DNA of 64,000 nt, taken from the NCBI RefSeq assembly GCF_000175935.2, contig NC_014837.1:1550001-1614000 (forward strand), read 5' to 3'. Positions 36,864 to 44,308 of this stretch are shown here, piece by piece; within the stretch, counting starts at the first letter, position 1, and each line of letters opens with the position of its first letter. This DNA comes from Pantoea sp. At-9b. GTDB taxonomy: Bacteria > Pseudomonadota > Gammaproteobacteria > Enterobacterales > Enterobacteriaceae. The notes beneath the pieces are model-generated. The model was not told where the DNA came from. It searched no databases and saw only the letters and a program-made list of their open reading frames with translations. The translations under genes and the position numbers were made by a program.

Positions 36864-37268
36864 TTATGCTTTAGCTAACTCGCGTCGAGCTAAATCAGCC
36901 AAAAAACCGCTTCTTGAATTAAATTCTTTGTGTGTTTCAACAAATGTGTCAATGCGTACAAGAAGATTTTGCGGCAATGTGATATTTAACTTTACAGCCT
37001 TGCCATCATATTTGCTTACGTCTATATCAACATAAGCCCAGATGCCGTTCTGGCAATCTTCATCATCAAGATGAGCTGATATATCTTTCGCTTCGGGAAG
37101 CGTTTTTCCTCTATCGGCTAAAGACTCAAGATGGGCATCAATTGCTTCAGTAGCATCAACGATAGCATTGTCTATCGTATCACCGGCAAAGATGCAGCCA
37201 ATGATATCTGGGACGAAGCCAGAATACCCGCCTGAATCAGCCTTGTGTAAATAGACTGCAAATTTCAT
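36864..37268 (-). CDS. hicB: HicB-type antitoxin with ribbon-helix-helix tail
   Basis: A 134-residue antitoxin. The N-terminal partial RNase H-like fold reads MKFAVYLHKADSGGYSGFVPDIIGCIFAGDT, typical of HicB, and the C-terminal KLNITLPQNLLVRIDTFVETH...FLADLARREL is a ribbon-helix-helix DNA-binding domain. It neutralises HicA and should repress the operon. Second gene of the minus-strand hicA-hicB unit, 104 bases after hicA. Confidence 0.9.
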   Translation of the reverse strand: MKFAVYLHKADSGGYSGFVPDIIGCIFAGDTIDNAIVDATEAIDAHLESLADRGKTLPEAKDISAHLDDEDCQNGIWAYVDIDVSKYDGKAVKLNITLPQNLLVRIDTFVETHKEFNSRSGFLADLARRELAKA

Positions 37269-37372
37269 TTTCGACCTCTTTCATCCAATCACTCTGTGAG
37301 TATTAAACATACATCTTGGAAATTGATGACATTTTGTTATGCAAGGAAGGGTAACCAGCCCTTCCTTTATTA

Positions 37373-37549
37373 TTAGTCTATCAACTTCAACAACTTATTT
37401 AGCGTGCCAGTCGCTAAGTCTTTCTCAGGGTGGGGAACCGAAATGTGATAGTCTTTACCATCCTTCACAAAAACATGATGACTACCTTTAATACGGTCTA
37501 AAATCCACCCTCGCTCCTTCAGGAGCTTCATAAAGTCTCTACTACTCAA
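37373..37549 (-). CDS. hicA: HicA-type mRNA interferase toxin
   Basis: A 58-residue YcfA/HicA toxin with dsRNA-binding-like fold: SSRDFMKLLKERGWILDRIKGSHHVFV with the catalytic His in KGSHH, and ISVPHPEKDLATGTLNKLLK. TTG at 37549 is taken as start because AGGAGG stands five bases upstream; a GTG two codons earlier is too close. It cleaves mRNA and is held by HicB. The only apparently working stabilisation module of the island, placed next to the right attachment site. Confidence 0.88.
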   Translation of the reverse strand: MSSRDFMKLLKERGWILDRIKGSHHVFVKDGKDYHISVPHPEKDLATGTLNKLLKLID

Positions 37550-37582
37550 TAACACCTCCTATGCCAACAACTGGAAAGAAGT

Positions 37583-37633
37583 ATACCCACCATACCCACC
37601 AAGCGCAAGTAACTTAGTGGGTATGGTGGGTAT
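37583..37633. promoter_or_regulatory. large inverted repeat upstream of hicA (putative HicB operator)
   Basis: Two 21-base arms (37583-37603 and 37613-37633) are complementary with one mismatch, around a 9-base spacer. Each arm itself contains the motif TACCCACCA twice in tandem (or its complement). It sits 34 bases upstream of the hicA start. A ribbon-helix-helix HicB would be expected to bind such repeats; as RNA it would form a strong hairpin. Confidence 0.7.
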
Positions 37634-37774
37634 GGGTAGGCCTTGGAACAAAGAGCAACGCTTCATAATAAAGGTAAGGTTTGTGACGCAACCGATTGAT
37701 TTCATTGAGTAGTAATGACGCGCAATTTTATGAAAAATCAGTATAAGAGAATGAAAAATAAGAAAAGAAAACCT

Positions 37775-37913
37775 GATTTAAAATCCCTCGATCGTAAGGT
37801 CGTGCGGGTTCAAGTCCCGCCCCGGGCACCATATTGAATACCGATTCAAACCGAATAAAATCAAAGCAATAAGCAGTGATGTCGTGACCGCCCAAGGGCG
37901 GTTTTTTTGTTTT
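37775..37913 (+). repeat. right 139-bp direct repeat (attachment site)
   Basis: Copy of 28159-28297: the leuZ 3' half with CCA, spacer and the tRNA terminator hairpin. The 5' half of the tRNA is absent, so no functional tRNA is encoded. It marks the right end of the island. Confidence 0.95.
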
Positions 37914-38154
37914 TGTCTTCCGGCCAGTTGCCAGCGTGGCAGCGGTAGTGGTTGCCAGCAGCTTGCGCCCCCCAGATCCAGGAGTATGCCTAATGATTTT
38001 TCGGCTTATTTATGGAGATATATCCCGCTATATTGTTAAAAGTACCGCAACAATCTCTTTACAAATCACCATAAAACCATGATTCGTTGCCGATGCGGGA
38101 AGTGCTGGGAAAACATGAGTGACTACCGTTAGCAACTTTTGCCGGGAGAACTTA

Positions 38155-38421
38155 ATGATTATTTCGCAGGAGAAAAGTATTGCCTTACGTCGCATGCGAA
38201 AAGGAACGAAATACTTATTGCGCGGCGATAAAGCAATAGGGTTGGAAGTCAGACGTGACAACAAAACATGCAAACTAAAAGAGGTGAACTGCCGCAGCCT
38301 GGCACCGCTGCTACGCGAGGGGCTGGTTGAGTTTGCCTTTATGCCTACGGATATCACGCGCTATTACGAAGTCAGACTGACCGAAGCGGGTGAGCGGCTG
38401 GTCAAAGAATTGCCGTCATGA
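38155..38421 (+). CDS. small protein of unknown function
   Basis: An 88-residue basic protein (IALRRMRKGTKYLLRGDKAIGLEVRRDNKTCKLKEVNC...). The end YYEVRLTEAGERLVKEL resembles the wing of small winged-helix proteins (LTxxGxxL). GGGAGAAC stands upstream of ATG 38155, which is preferred over the 38119 start. It lies just outside the right attachment site, so it belongs to the old chromosome. No family recognised. Confidence 0.6.
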   Translation: MIISQEKSIALRRMRKGTKYLLRGDKAIGLEVRRDNKTCKLKEVNCRSLAPLLREGLVEFAFMPTDITRYYEVRLTEAGERLVKELPS

Positions 38422-38527
38422 CGCCGACTGGGACGTTATAAACTCACACGATGTTAGCCTAATACACTCGATCATTAGTGGTGGCGTGATAAATCATGCC
38501 ACCACTAAAAACATGGCTGTTACATCG

Positions 38528-38713
38528 TTATTGATTAAGCGAACGCTCATAAATATCAATAGCTGCCGTGATAATAGCCCCTTGCGACATGCCCCTCTGG
38601 CTGGCAAGCATTTCAATTCGCGCGATAGTGGCTAAAGGAAGCTTATAGGTTTTGGGTTTAATGCCACGTTTTTCATCACTACGTTTTTGAATATCACTGG
38701 CTGATTGAATCAT
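38528..38713 (-). CDS. small ribbon-helix-helix-like protein
   Basis: A 61-residue protein with basic linker and KTYKLPLATIARIEMLASQRGMSQGAIITAAIDIYE, which has the form of a ribbon-helix-helix DNA-binding unit (strand followed by two helices). No toxin partner is visible next to it. Function unknown, possibly a small regulator. Confidence 0.6.
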   Translation of the reverse strand: MIQSASDIQKRSDEKRGIKPKTYKLPLATIARIEMLASQRGMSQGAIITAAIDIYERSLNQ

Positions 38714-38942
38714 GATTAAACCCTTAGTATCAGGGAGATAACTGCTGAAAATTCCCCTCTCATCCTGACATCCGAGTCAGCGAAACGGTAACCATCGTAA
38801 AGTCACCTGGATGATCAAGGTAAGTGTAGTTGATTCCTTGTTTTACTCTTTGTTTAGCAGGGATTTTTTCGATTATGTGTGCTGCGTAAAATTGCAAAGA
38901 TATACCGACTATGGCACATCCCCGTGCCTGGAAAATGGCGTT

Positions 38943-38964
38943 GAGGGGGGGACGTTCCCCCCTC
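38943..38964. terminator. G/C hairpin downstream of the type I secretion operon
   Basis: Perfect 8-bp stem GAGGGGGG / CCCCCCTC with a GACGTT loop, 24 bases beyond the stop of the TolC-like gene. No T run follows in either direction, so termination may need Rho, or the hairpin protects the mRNA end. Confidence 0.55.
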
Positions 38965-38987
38965 GGTATGCCCTAAATCCCCATCGT

Positions 38988-40307
38988 TTATGCCTGCGGA
39001 CGCAGATTAAACCAGTCAAAGATCATGCTGGCGGTGGCGACCAACTTAACGTTATTGCTGTACACGTCATGCTGAGCATTTACCGTTGCAATCTGGTTGT
39101 TGTAGCGATCATTTTCTGCTGTCAGTACATCCAGCAGTGTTCTTTTCCCCAGACGTAGCCATTGTTCGTAGTAAATTTTACTCACCTGTTCGGTCTCTTT
39201 ACTCAATTTCAGGTATTCACGGCTTTGTGCTTCTGCGGCATCGCGGCTTTGCGTCAGATTATGAACCTGATACTCCATATCCATGCGCGTTTGGGCATAT
39301 TGCGATTTTTTGGCTGAAGCGCGTGCGGCAGAAGCCTGAATAGCTGCTTTTTCTGAGCCGCCGGTGAAGGCGTTCCACTGCACATTCAGGCCGGTGTACC
39401 ACTGTCCGGCTTTGCCATTGTTGTCTTTAGCCGTACTTTTAGAGACCACCCAGTTGAGTTGTGGCAGGCCACTCGCCTTGGTCGCAGCAGTCATATGCTG
39501 TGCCGATTGCGCTTCCGCCTCGGCCTTCAACAGGGAAGGATGTTTACTCACCCGACTCATGACCAGCGAGGTAGAAATGGGCTTCATGGTCCAGTCGAGC
39601 TTCTCGGGCAGTGAAATCGGCTCACCAGTCAGACGTTGCAGCGTGATTTCCGATTGCCTGCGCTGATCGTTGATGCGTTGTAGGGACGTTTCTGCAGAAA
39701 GCAGTTTCGCCCGCGCCTGCACCAGCTCGCTGTATCGCCCGGCATCCATTTGTGTAATTTCGCCCAGCATATTGACCAATTCACGCATACGTTTTACGTA
39801 GTCCTGCGTAATCTTCTGATTCTGCTGATAACGGCTCAACTCGATCAACTGCCAAAGCGTGTTAAATGCAATTTGCTGTTTTTCAAACTCGTATTGATGA
39901 GTGGCAGCATGTGATTGCTGTGTTGCGCTGCCAATATTTTCGCGATTTTTGCCCCAGTCAAATATCGTGGTGGTGACGTTAACGGAAAAGCTACTGTCTT
40001 TGAGCCGATTATTGGTCGACTCGCTGCCGCTGCCAAACGAAGCCATTGGCGCGGTGCTGCCCAGTTGAATCTGCGGCCAGCGTGCGCCTTTTACCTGATC
40101 GATCTCGTAATTGGCTGCTTCCTTATCTGCCCCGGCGGTTTGAATTTCCGGGCTGTAATTCAGCGCCTGATTGACCACCTTCGTCAGCAAAGAGCGGGTG
40201 TCTTTGTGCATCATCGTATCAGAGGTGCCGGACTGAGCGGCATCCTGCGCGGCGAAAACCGCCGGGCTGCTGGCAAACAGTGCCAACGTAATCAATGTCT
40301 TGCGCAT
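38988..40307 (-). CDS. TolC-family outer membrane protein of type I secretion (LapE/BapB-like)
   Basis: A 439-residue outer membrane efflux protein with signal peptide MRKTLITLALFASSPAVFAA. Two OEP repeats are visible, the first near NQALNYSPEIQTAGADKEAANYEIDQVKGARWPQIQLG-type sequence and the second near HPSLLKAEAEAQSAQHMTAATKASGLPQLNWV; the end TLLDVLTAENDRYNNQIATVNAQHDVYSNNV-like part is standard. It is the last gene of the ABC-HlyD-TolC operon, four bases after the HlyD gene, and should form the outer channel for the divergent adhesin. Confidence 0.88.
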   Translation of the reverse strand: MRKTLITLALFASSPAVFAAQDAAQSGTSDTMMHKDTRSLLTKVVNQALNYSPEIQTAGADKEAANYEIDQVKGARWPQIQLGSTAPMASFGSGSESTNNRLKDSSFSVNVTTTIFDWGKNRENIGSATQQSHAATHQYEFEKQQIAFNTLWQLIELSRYQQNQKITQDYVKRMRELVNMLGEITQMDAGRYSELVQARAKLLSAETSLQRINDQRRQSEITLQRLTGEPISLPEKLDWTMKPISTSLVMSRVSKHPSLLKAEAEAQSAQHMTAATKASGLPQLNWVVSKSTAKDNNGKAGQWYTGLNVQWNAFTGGSEKAAIQASAARASAKKSQYAQTRMDMEYQVHNLTQSRDAAEAQSREYLKLSKETEQVSKIYYEQWLRLGKRTLLDVLTAENDRYNNQIATVNAQHDVYSNNVKLVATASMIFDWFNLRPQA

Positions 40308-40311
40308 ACTA

Positions 40312-41544
40312 TTATCTCTCCCTGAAAGCTTCGCGCGCTTTTAAAACTGGCTTGAGCAGGTAAGACAGAATGGTTTTTTCACCTGTTTTAATCTCTACGC
40401 TGGCCGTCATCCCTGGAATAATGGGGAAACTTTTATCTTTTACATGTAAATCCGTGCCGTGGGTGCGGACATAGACACGGTAGTAAGTCGCATCCTCGCG
40501 ACCGGATCGCATTTTGGTTTCATCAATAATGGTATCGGGGCTGATGCTCTCGATAACCCCGTGTAACCCACCATAAATGGCGAAGTCATATGCTGAAATT
40601 TTTACCGTTGCAGGCAAGCCCGGGCGTAAAAACGCGACTTCGGCTGGTTTGATACGTGTTTCCAGCAACAGGTTATCTTCCGACGGAATCAGTGACATGA
40701 TCTGCTCCCCTCGTGAGATTACGCTATCGATGGTGGTGTTTTTGATGCTGTTGATGGTTCCTTTGACCGGAGCTGTAATCAGCGCGTGGTTGATCACATC
40801 CTTACGTCCCACCAGACGTGCTTCCACTTGGGCAAATTCGGACTCCAGTCGGGTTAACTCGCTGTTGGCATCGGAGCGGTACTTGTTGGTACGGTCAGCG
40901 ATTTGTACTCGCAAATCGTTCGCCTGACGACGCAGGCGGAGGATTTCCATATCGGAGATCAATCCGCGTTTCGCCAGCGGTTCCGACAGATTTACCTCTT
41001 TCTCTGCCAGCTGCAGGTTGTGCGTGAGGGAGCTGATGCTCTCGTCCAGCAATTTACGTCGCGTTTGATACGCTTTGGTTTCATCCTGCACGATGGTGTG
41101 GAAGTCTTTGATCACATCCGGGAAGTCCAGTGGCAAATCATAAGCTTCGGCACGGGCGCGGGCGATGGCACCTTGCAGACCATAGGATTTGGATAACTCT
41201 TCCTGGTAGTTGGCTTCTGAGCGGGTGGAGTCGAGCCGCAGCAGTGGCTGCCCTTTTTCGACCAACTGGCCTTCTTTGACGTACAGTTCCTGCAATGTGC
41301 CATCTTCGAAACTTTCAATGGTCTGTTCATGGCTGGCGGGGATTACCTTGGCCTCGCCTTTGGTCACTTCTTCAACCACGGCAAAATGTGCCCACACCAG
41401 TGCGCTAATCACCACGATGATCAGCAGCCACAAGACCAGCATGCTTTTAGGGGTTTTCTGTAAAATGATGGCGCTTTGCAAATCATCCAGAAAGGGCATA
41501 TCTGCTGCCTGCAGACGAGACTTCGGCTCTTTATTGTTACGCAT
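40312..41544 (-). CDS. HlyD-family type I secretion adaptor (LapC-like)
   Basis: A 410-residue periplasmic adaptor. One membrane helix at about residues 33-53 (LVLWLLIIVVISALVWAHFA), then the lipoyl half motifs GTLQELYVKEGQLVEKGQPLLRLD and APVKGTINSI, a long coiled coil between them, and the conserved end GMTASVEIKTGEKTILSYLLKPV of type I adaptors. Start at 41544 (MRNNKEPKSRL) overlaps the ABC gene by eight bases; a longer frame reads into that gene. Confidence 0.9.
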   Translation of the reverse strand: MRNNKEPKSRLQAADMPFLDDLQSAIILQKTPKSMLVLWLLIIVVISALVWAHFAVVEEVTKGEAKVIPASHEQTIESFEDGTLQELYVKEGQLVEKGQPLLRLDSTRSEANYQEELSKSYGLQGAIARARAEAYDLPLDFPDVIKDFHTIVQDETKAYQTRRKLLDESISSLTHNLQLAEKEVNLSEPLAKRGLISDMEILRLRRQANDLRVQIADRTNKYRSDANSELTRLESEFAQVEARLVGRKDVINHALITAPVKGTINSIKNTTIDSVISRGEQIMSLIPSEDNLLLETRIKPAEVAFLRPGLPATVKISAYDFAIYGGLHGVIESISPDTIIDETKMRSGREDATYYRVYVRTHGTDLHVKDKSFPIIPGMTASVEIKTGEKTILSYLLKPVLKAREAFRER

Positions 41545-43738
41545 TGGTTGTTTCCTTACCCGGCGCTGCGGTGCGTGATGGAGTCTTAGCCACAGAAGCC
41601 TGAGCAAGTTTGGCCATGATTTGTGCTTTCGGCCCGTCGGCCAGAATTTTCCCGTCTTCCAGCACAATAATGCGGTTAACAAGGCTCAGTACCGGGATGC
41701 GATGGGTCACAACGACCAAGGTTTTCTGCTCGATAACGTCCTTAAGGCGTGCAATAAACTGCGCTTCCGAGTTGCTATCCATCGAACTGGTGGGTTCGTC
41801 CATCAGCACGATCGACGGATCAAGCAGCAAGCAGCGGGCCAACGAAACCTGCTGCCGTTGCCCGCCCGATAGCCCTTGCCCCATTTCGCCAATGGGCATG
41901 TCGTAGCCTGCCGGGTGGCGGCGAGCAATGGCATCAATACCGGTGAGCGCGGCCACCTGTAAAAAGCGTTCAGTGCTCACCGCGGGATTACCAATAATGA
42001 TGTTTTGCCGTAGCGTGCCCTGGAACAGTCGATTGTCCTGGCAGACATAGCCGCAGGCGGAGCGCCAGTCGGCGGGATCGATCTGATTGACGTCGAGACC
42101 GTCCATCGTCATCTTCCCCTGGGTGGGCAGATACAGACGAGCGAGGAGTTTGAGCAGGGTCGACTTTCCACTGCCAATGGTGCCTAAAATCGCGACGCGT
42201 TCTCCCGGTCGAATAGTCAGTGTCAGCGGATGTAAAATGGTTTGAGCATCCTGCAAACCTGTTTTCGGGTAATGGAAGCCGACATGGCGCAGCGCAATGG
42301 CGCCTTTCAGCGGCGGTGACGGTAAAAAATTCGCCTGCTGGTCACGTTCCGTTGGCATCGCCATCAATTGGTTGAGGGAGTGCAGGGCGGTTTTGGCTTG
42401 CTGATAACGAATCGCTAAACCAACCACCGCCGCCAGCGGCGACAGTGAACGACCTGAAAGGATGACCATCCCGACCAGCGAACCCATTGTCAGTTCACCG
42501 GAATGAATCAGATACACCCCCCACAGCACAATCAATACGGTACAAATTTGTTGTACATAGCTGACAAAATTGCTGGTCAGCGTGGAGAGATAGCGGGTTT
42601 TCATGGAAGATGCCGCCGCCAGCGCGCTAAAGTCATTCCAGCGCTTTTGCATCACGCCTTCGCCTTTCGCCGCTTTCAGGGTTTCCAGGCCGACGATGGT
42701 CTCGATCACCAGTCCCTGCTTCTGCGAGATCTCGCTGATGTTCTCTTTCATATAGCGCGAAAGCGGCCACTGAATCGCCACACCAGCGATGATAATCACC
42801 GGGATCGCCATCATCGGAATAAACGCCAGCGGGCCACCAATCGCAAACATAATCGCGATGAACAGCAAGCAGAAGGGAAGGTCAGACAGCGTAGCCAGTG
42901 TCGCGGAGGAGAGGAAATCCCGCACCGACTCAAATTCACGCAGCTGGTTAGCAAAGGAGCCAGCCGAACGCGGTTTGCACTCCATACGGATGGCCAGCGT
43001 TTTGCGAAACAGCAGTGAACCCACCACCAGGTCAGCTTTTTTACCGGCAGAATCCACCAGCCAGGTGCGAATTTGTTTCGCCGTGAATTCAAAAGTAATG
43101 GCGATCAATACGCCGATAGCCAGTGACCAGAGGGTGGCATAGGCACCGGTTGGCACCACCCGGTCATAGACGTTCATGGTGAAAAAGGTGGTCGACAAGG
43201 TCAGGATGTTGGCGAGCAGCGCAGCCAGGGCGGCACTGTAGAAGTACTGACGATAGCGCCACAGATTCGAAAACAGCCAATGGCCGGATTGATTAATCTC
43301 CGGCAGAATATCTTTTTCGCCGCGAGCCTCAGGCTGAACCTTCACTTTGGAGAGCAACGCAAACCCGGCAGCCGTGCCCGCCAATTCCTCAGCTGACAAA
43401 TGGCGCAGATTGCCGTCGGCAGGCGACAGCAGGACATACTGACCGTCACACTTTTCTTGCAGGATAAAGTACTCGCCCGTTTTGCTGGCAATAATGAGCG
43501 GGTAAAGCGACTCCGACAGCGTCAGGATGTCGCGTTCCATCCATCCTGCCTGTAAACCCGCCTGTTCCAACATTCGCACGGCAATGTCGGGTGTTAAGCG
43601 TTCGCCTCGTGGAAGACCGGCATAGAGTACATCTTCACTGGCAGAGATTCCGTGGTGTTTAACAAGCCAGGTAACGGCATTGAGTAAAGTATCTCTCTCC
43701 GACTGTTGAGAAGGAGGTGGATTTATATTTTCTTTCAT
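41537..43738 (-). CDS. type I secretion ABC transporter with C39-like domain (LapB-like)
   Basis: A 733-residue exporter. The N-terminal 130 residues have the C39 peptidase-like fold (LKHHGISASEDVLYAGLPRG-type region) but no catalytic Cys-His is apparent, as in LapB/HlyB proteins. Six membrane helices follow (about 165-440), then the ATPase with Walker A GTIGSGKSTLL, signature LSGGQRQQVSLARCLL, Walker B SIVLMDEPTSSMD and switch His in VVVTHR. First gene of the operon, divergent from the adhesin gene, which is its likely substrate. Confidence 0.92.
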   Translation of the reverse strand: MKENINPPPSQQSERDTLLNAVTWLVKHHGISASEDVLYAGLPRGERLTPDIAVRMLEQAGLQAGWMERDILTLSESLYPLIIASKTGEYFILQEKCDGQYVLLSPADGNLRHLSAEELAGTAAGFALLSKVKVQPEARGEKDILPEINQSGHWLFSNLWRYRQYFYSAALAALLANILTLSTTFFTMNVYDRVVPTGAYATLWSLAIGVLIAITFEFTAKQIRTWLVDSAGKKADLVVGSLLFRKTLAIRMECKPRSAGSFANQLREFESVRDFLSSATLATLSDLPFCLLFIAIMFAIGGPLAFIPMMAIPVIIIAGVAIQWPLSRYMKENISEISQKQGLVIETIVGLETLKAAKGEGVMQKRWNDFSALAAASSMKTRYLSTLTSNFVSYVQQICTVLIVLWGVYLIHSGELTMGSLVGMVILSGRSLSPLAAVVGLAIRYQQAKTALHSLNQLMAMPTERDQQANFLPSPPLKGAIALRHVGFHYPKTGLQDAQTILHPLTLTIRPGERVAILGTIGSGKSTLLKLLARLYLPTQGKMTMDGLDVNQIDPADWRSACGYVCQDNRLFQGTLRQNIIIGNPAVSTERFLQVAALTGIDAIARRHPAGYDMPIGEMGQGLSGGQRQQVSLARCLLLDPSIVLMDEPTSSMDSNSEAQFIARLKDVIEQKTLVVVTHRIPVLSLVNRIIVLEDGKILADGPKAQIMAKLAQASVAKTPSRTAAPGKETTNA

Positions 43739-44308
43739 AATTGGGTTGTTCCAATCCTGGATAGTGGTAATTCTTTTGTTCCTGGTTTTATTAGGCTGTA
43801 TGTCAGGGGTTTTTATCGGTCTGGTGTCAGGCGCGAATAAATAAACCCTAGCAGTAATGTATTATTCCTGTTACGCGAATTCTCTTTTCTGGAATAAGAA
43901 TTCCCTCAATTTTATAATTTTGTTCTTGGCTTTAAATTTACTGCCATTGACATGTAAATAACGTTTGCCTGCGCATCATAAAGAGAGGCGTAGAATGATA
44001 ATTAGGAAGGAACTCTGATGCCCGTGATTAATTCGTGACATCTGAGTGACGAGGCTTTGTCATGTTATATTATGATTATAATCAACATGTTGTTGTTATT
44101 TTTCTTGCTGATATTTACCTTACTAAAAATAATTTACTCAGAATTATTTCATGGATAAAGCTGATTATAAATATACCTTTATATTAGTTTTCTATTTATT
44201 ATTTCCGCGGTTGCTTCCAGGAGGAGGTAACGCATGAGAGAGTTTCTATTCAACGTGTGATATCGCGCGTTGAAATGGATTATTGAATTACGACACCAGG
44301 AAATTATT
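43739..44308. other. 570-base divergent control region between secretion operon and adhesin gene
   Basis: An AT-rich region that must hold both promoters. A TTGACA hexamer is at 43947-43952, without a convincing -10 at normal distance. Two minute frames with strong ribosome sites are seen: 44018-44038 (6 codons after GGAAGGA) and 44234-44260 (8 codons after AGGAGG, listed separately). No larger gene. Confidence 0.5.
44234..44260 (+). CDS. possible leader peptide before the giant adhesin gene
   Basis: ATG followed by seven sense codons and TGA (MREFLFNV), with a perfect AGGAGG six bases upstream at 44222-44227. It ends 48 bases before the adhesin start. The ribosome site is stronger than that of the adhesin itself (AGGA), which is why it deserves notice; it may be a regulatory upstream frame or chance. 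Confidence 0.35.
   Translation: MREFLFNV

Larger units (their letters stand above)
28159..37913. mobile_element. degenerate prophage / integrative island in leuZ
   Basis: About 9.75 kb bounded by 139-bp direct repeats. Contents: truncated integrase next to the left repeat, small phage genes, a broken ParB-like gene, an AT-rich cargo cassette (M48-like protease), antirepressor-like and GrlR-like proteins, frameshifted HNH nuclease, terminase small subunit, truncated terminase large subunit fused to a UmuD-like tail, a tRNA-Pro fragment, and hicAB beside the right repeat. No capsid, tail, replication, lysis or excisionase genes are seen and the integrase is incomplete, so the element cannot excise by itself. 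The mixture of fragments points to deletion and recombination among several prophages. Confidence 0.92.

Noticed and set aside
37775..37831. Second tRNA-Leu gene at the right island end
   Set aside because: Only the 3' half from the anticodon arm to CCA is present; the acceptor 5' strand and D arm are missing. It is the attachment repeat.
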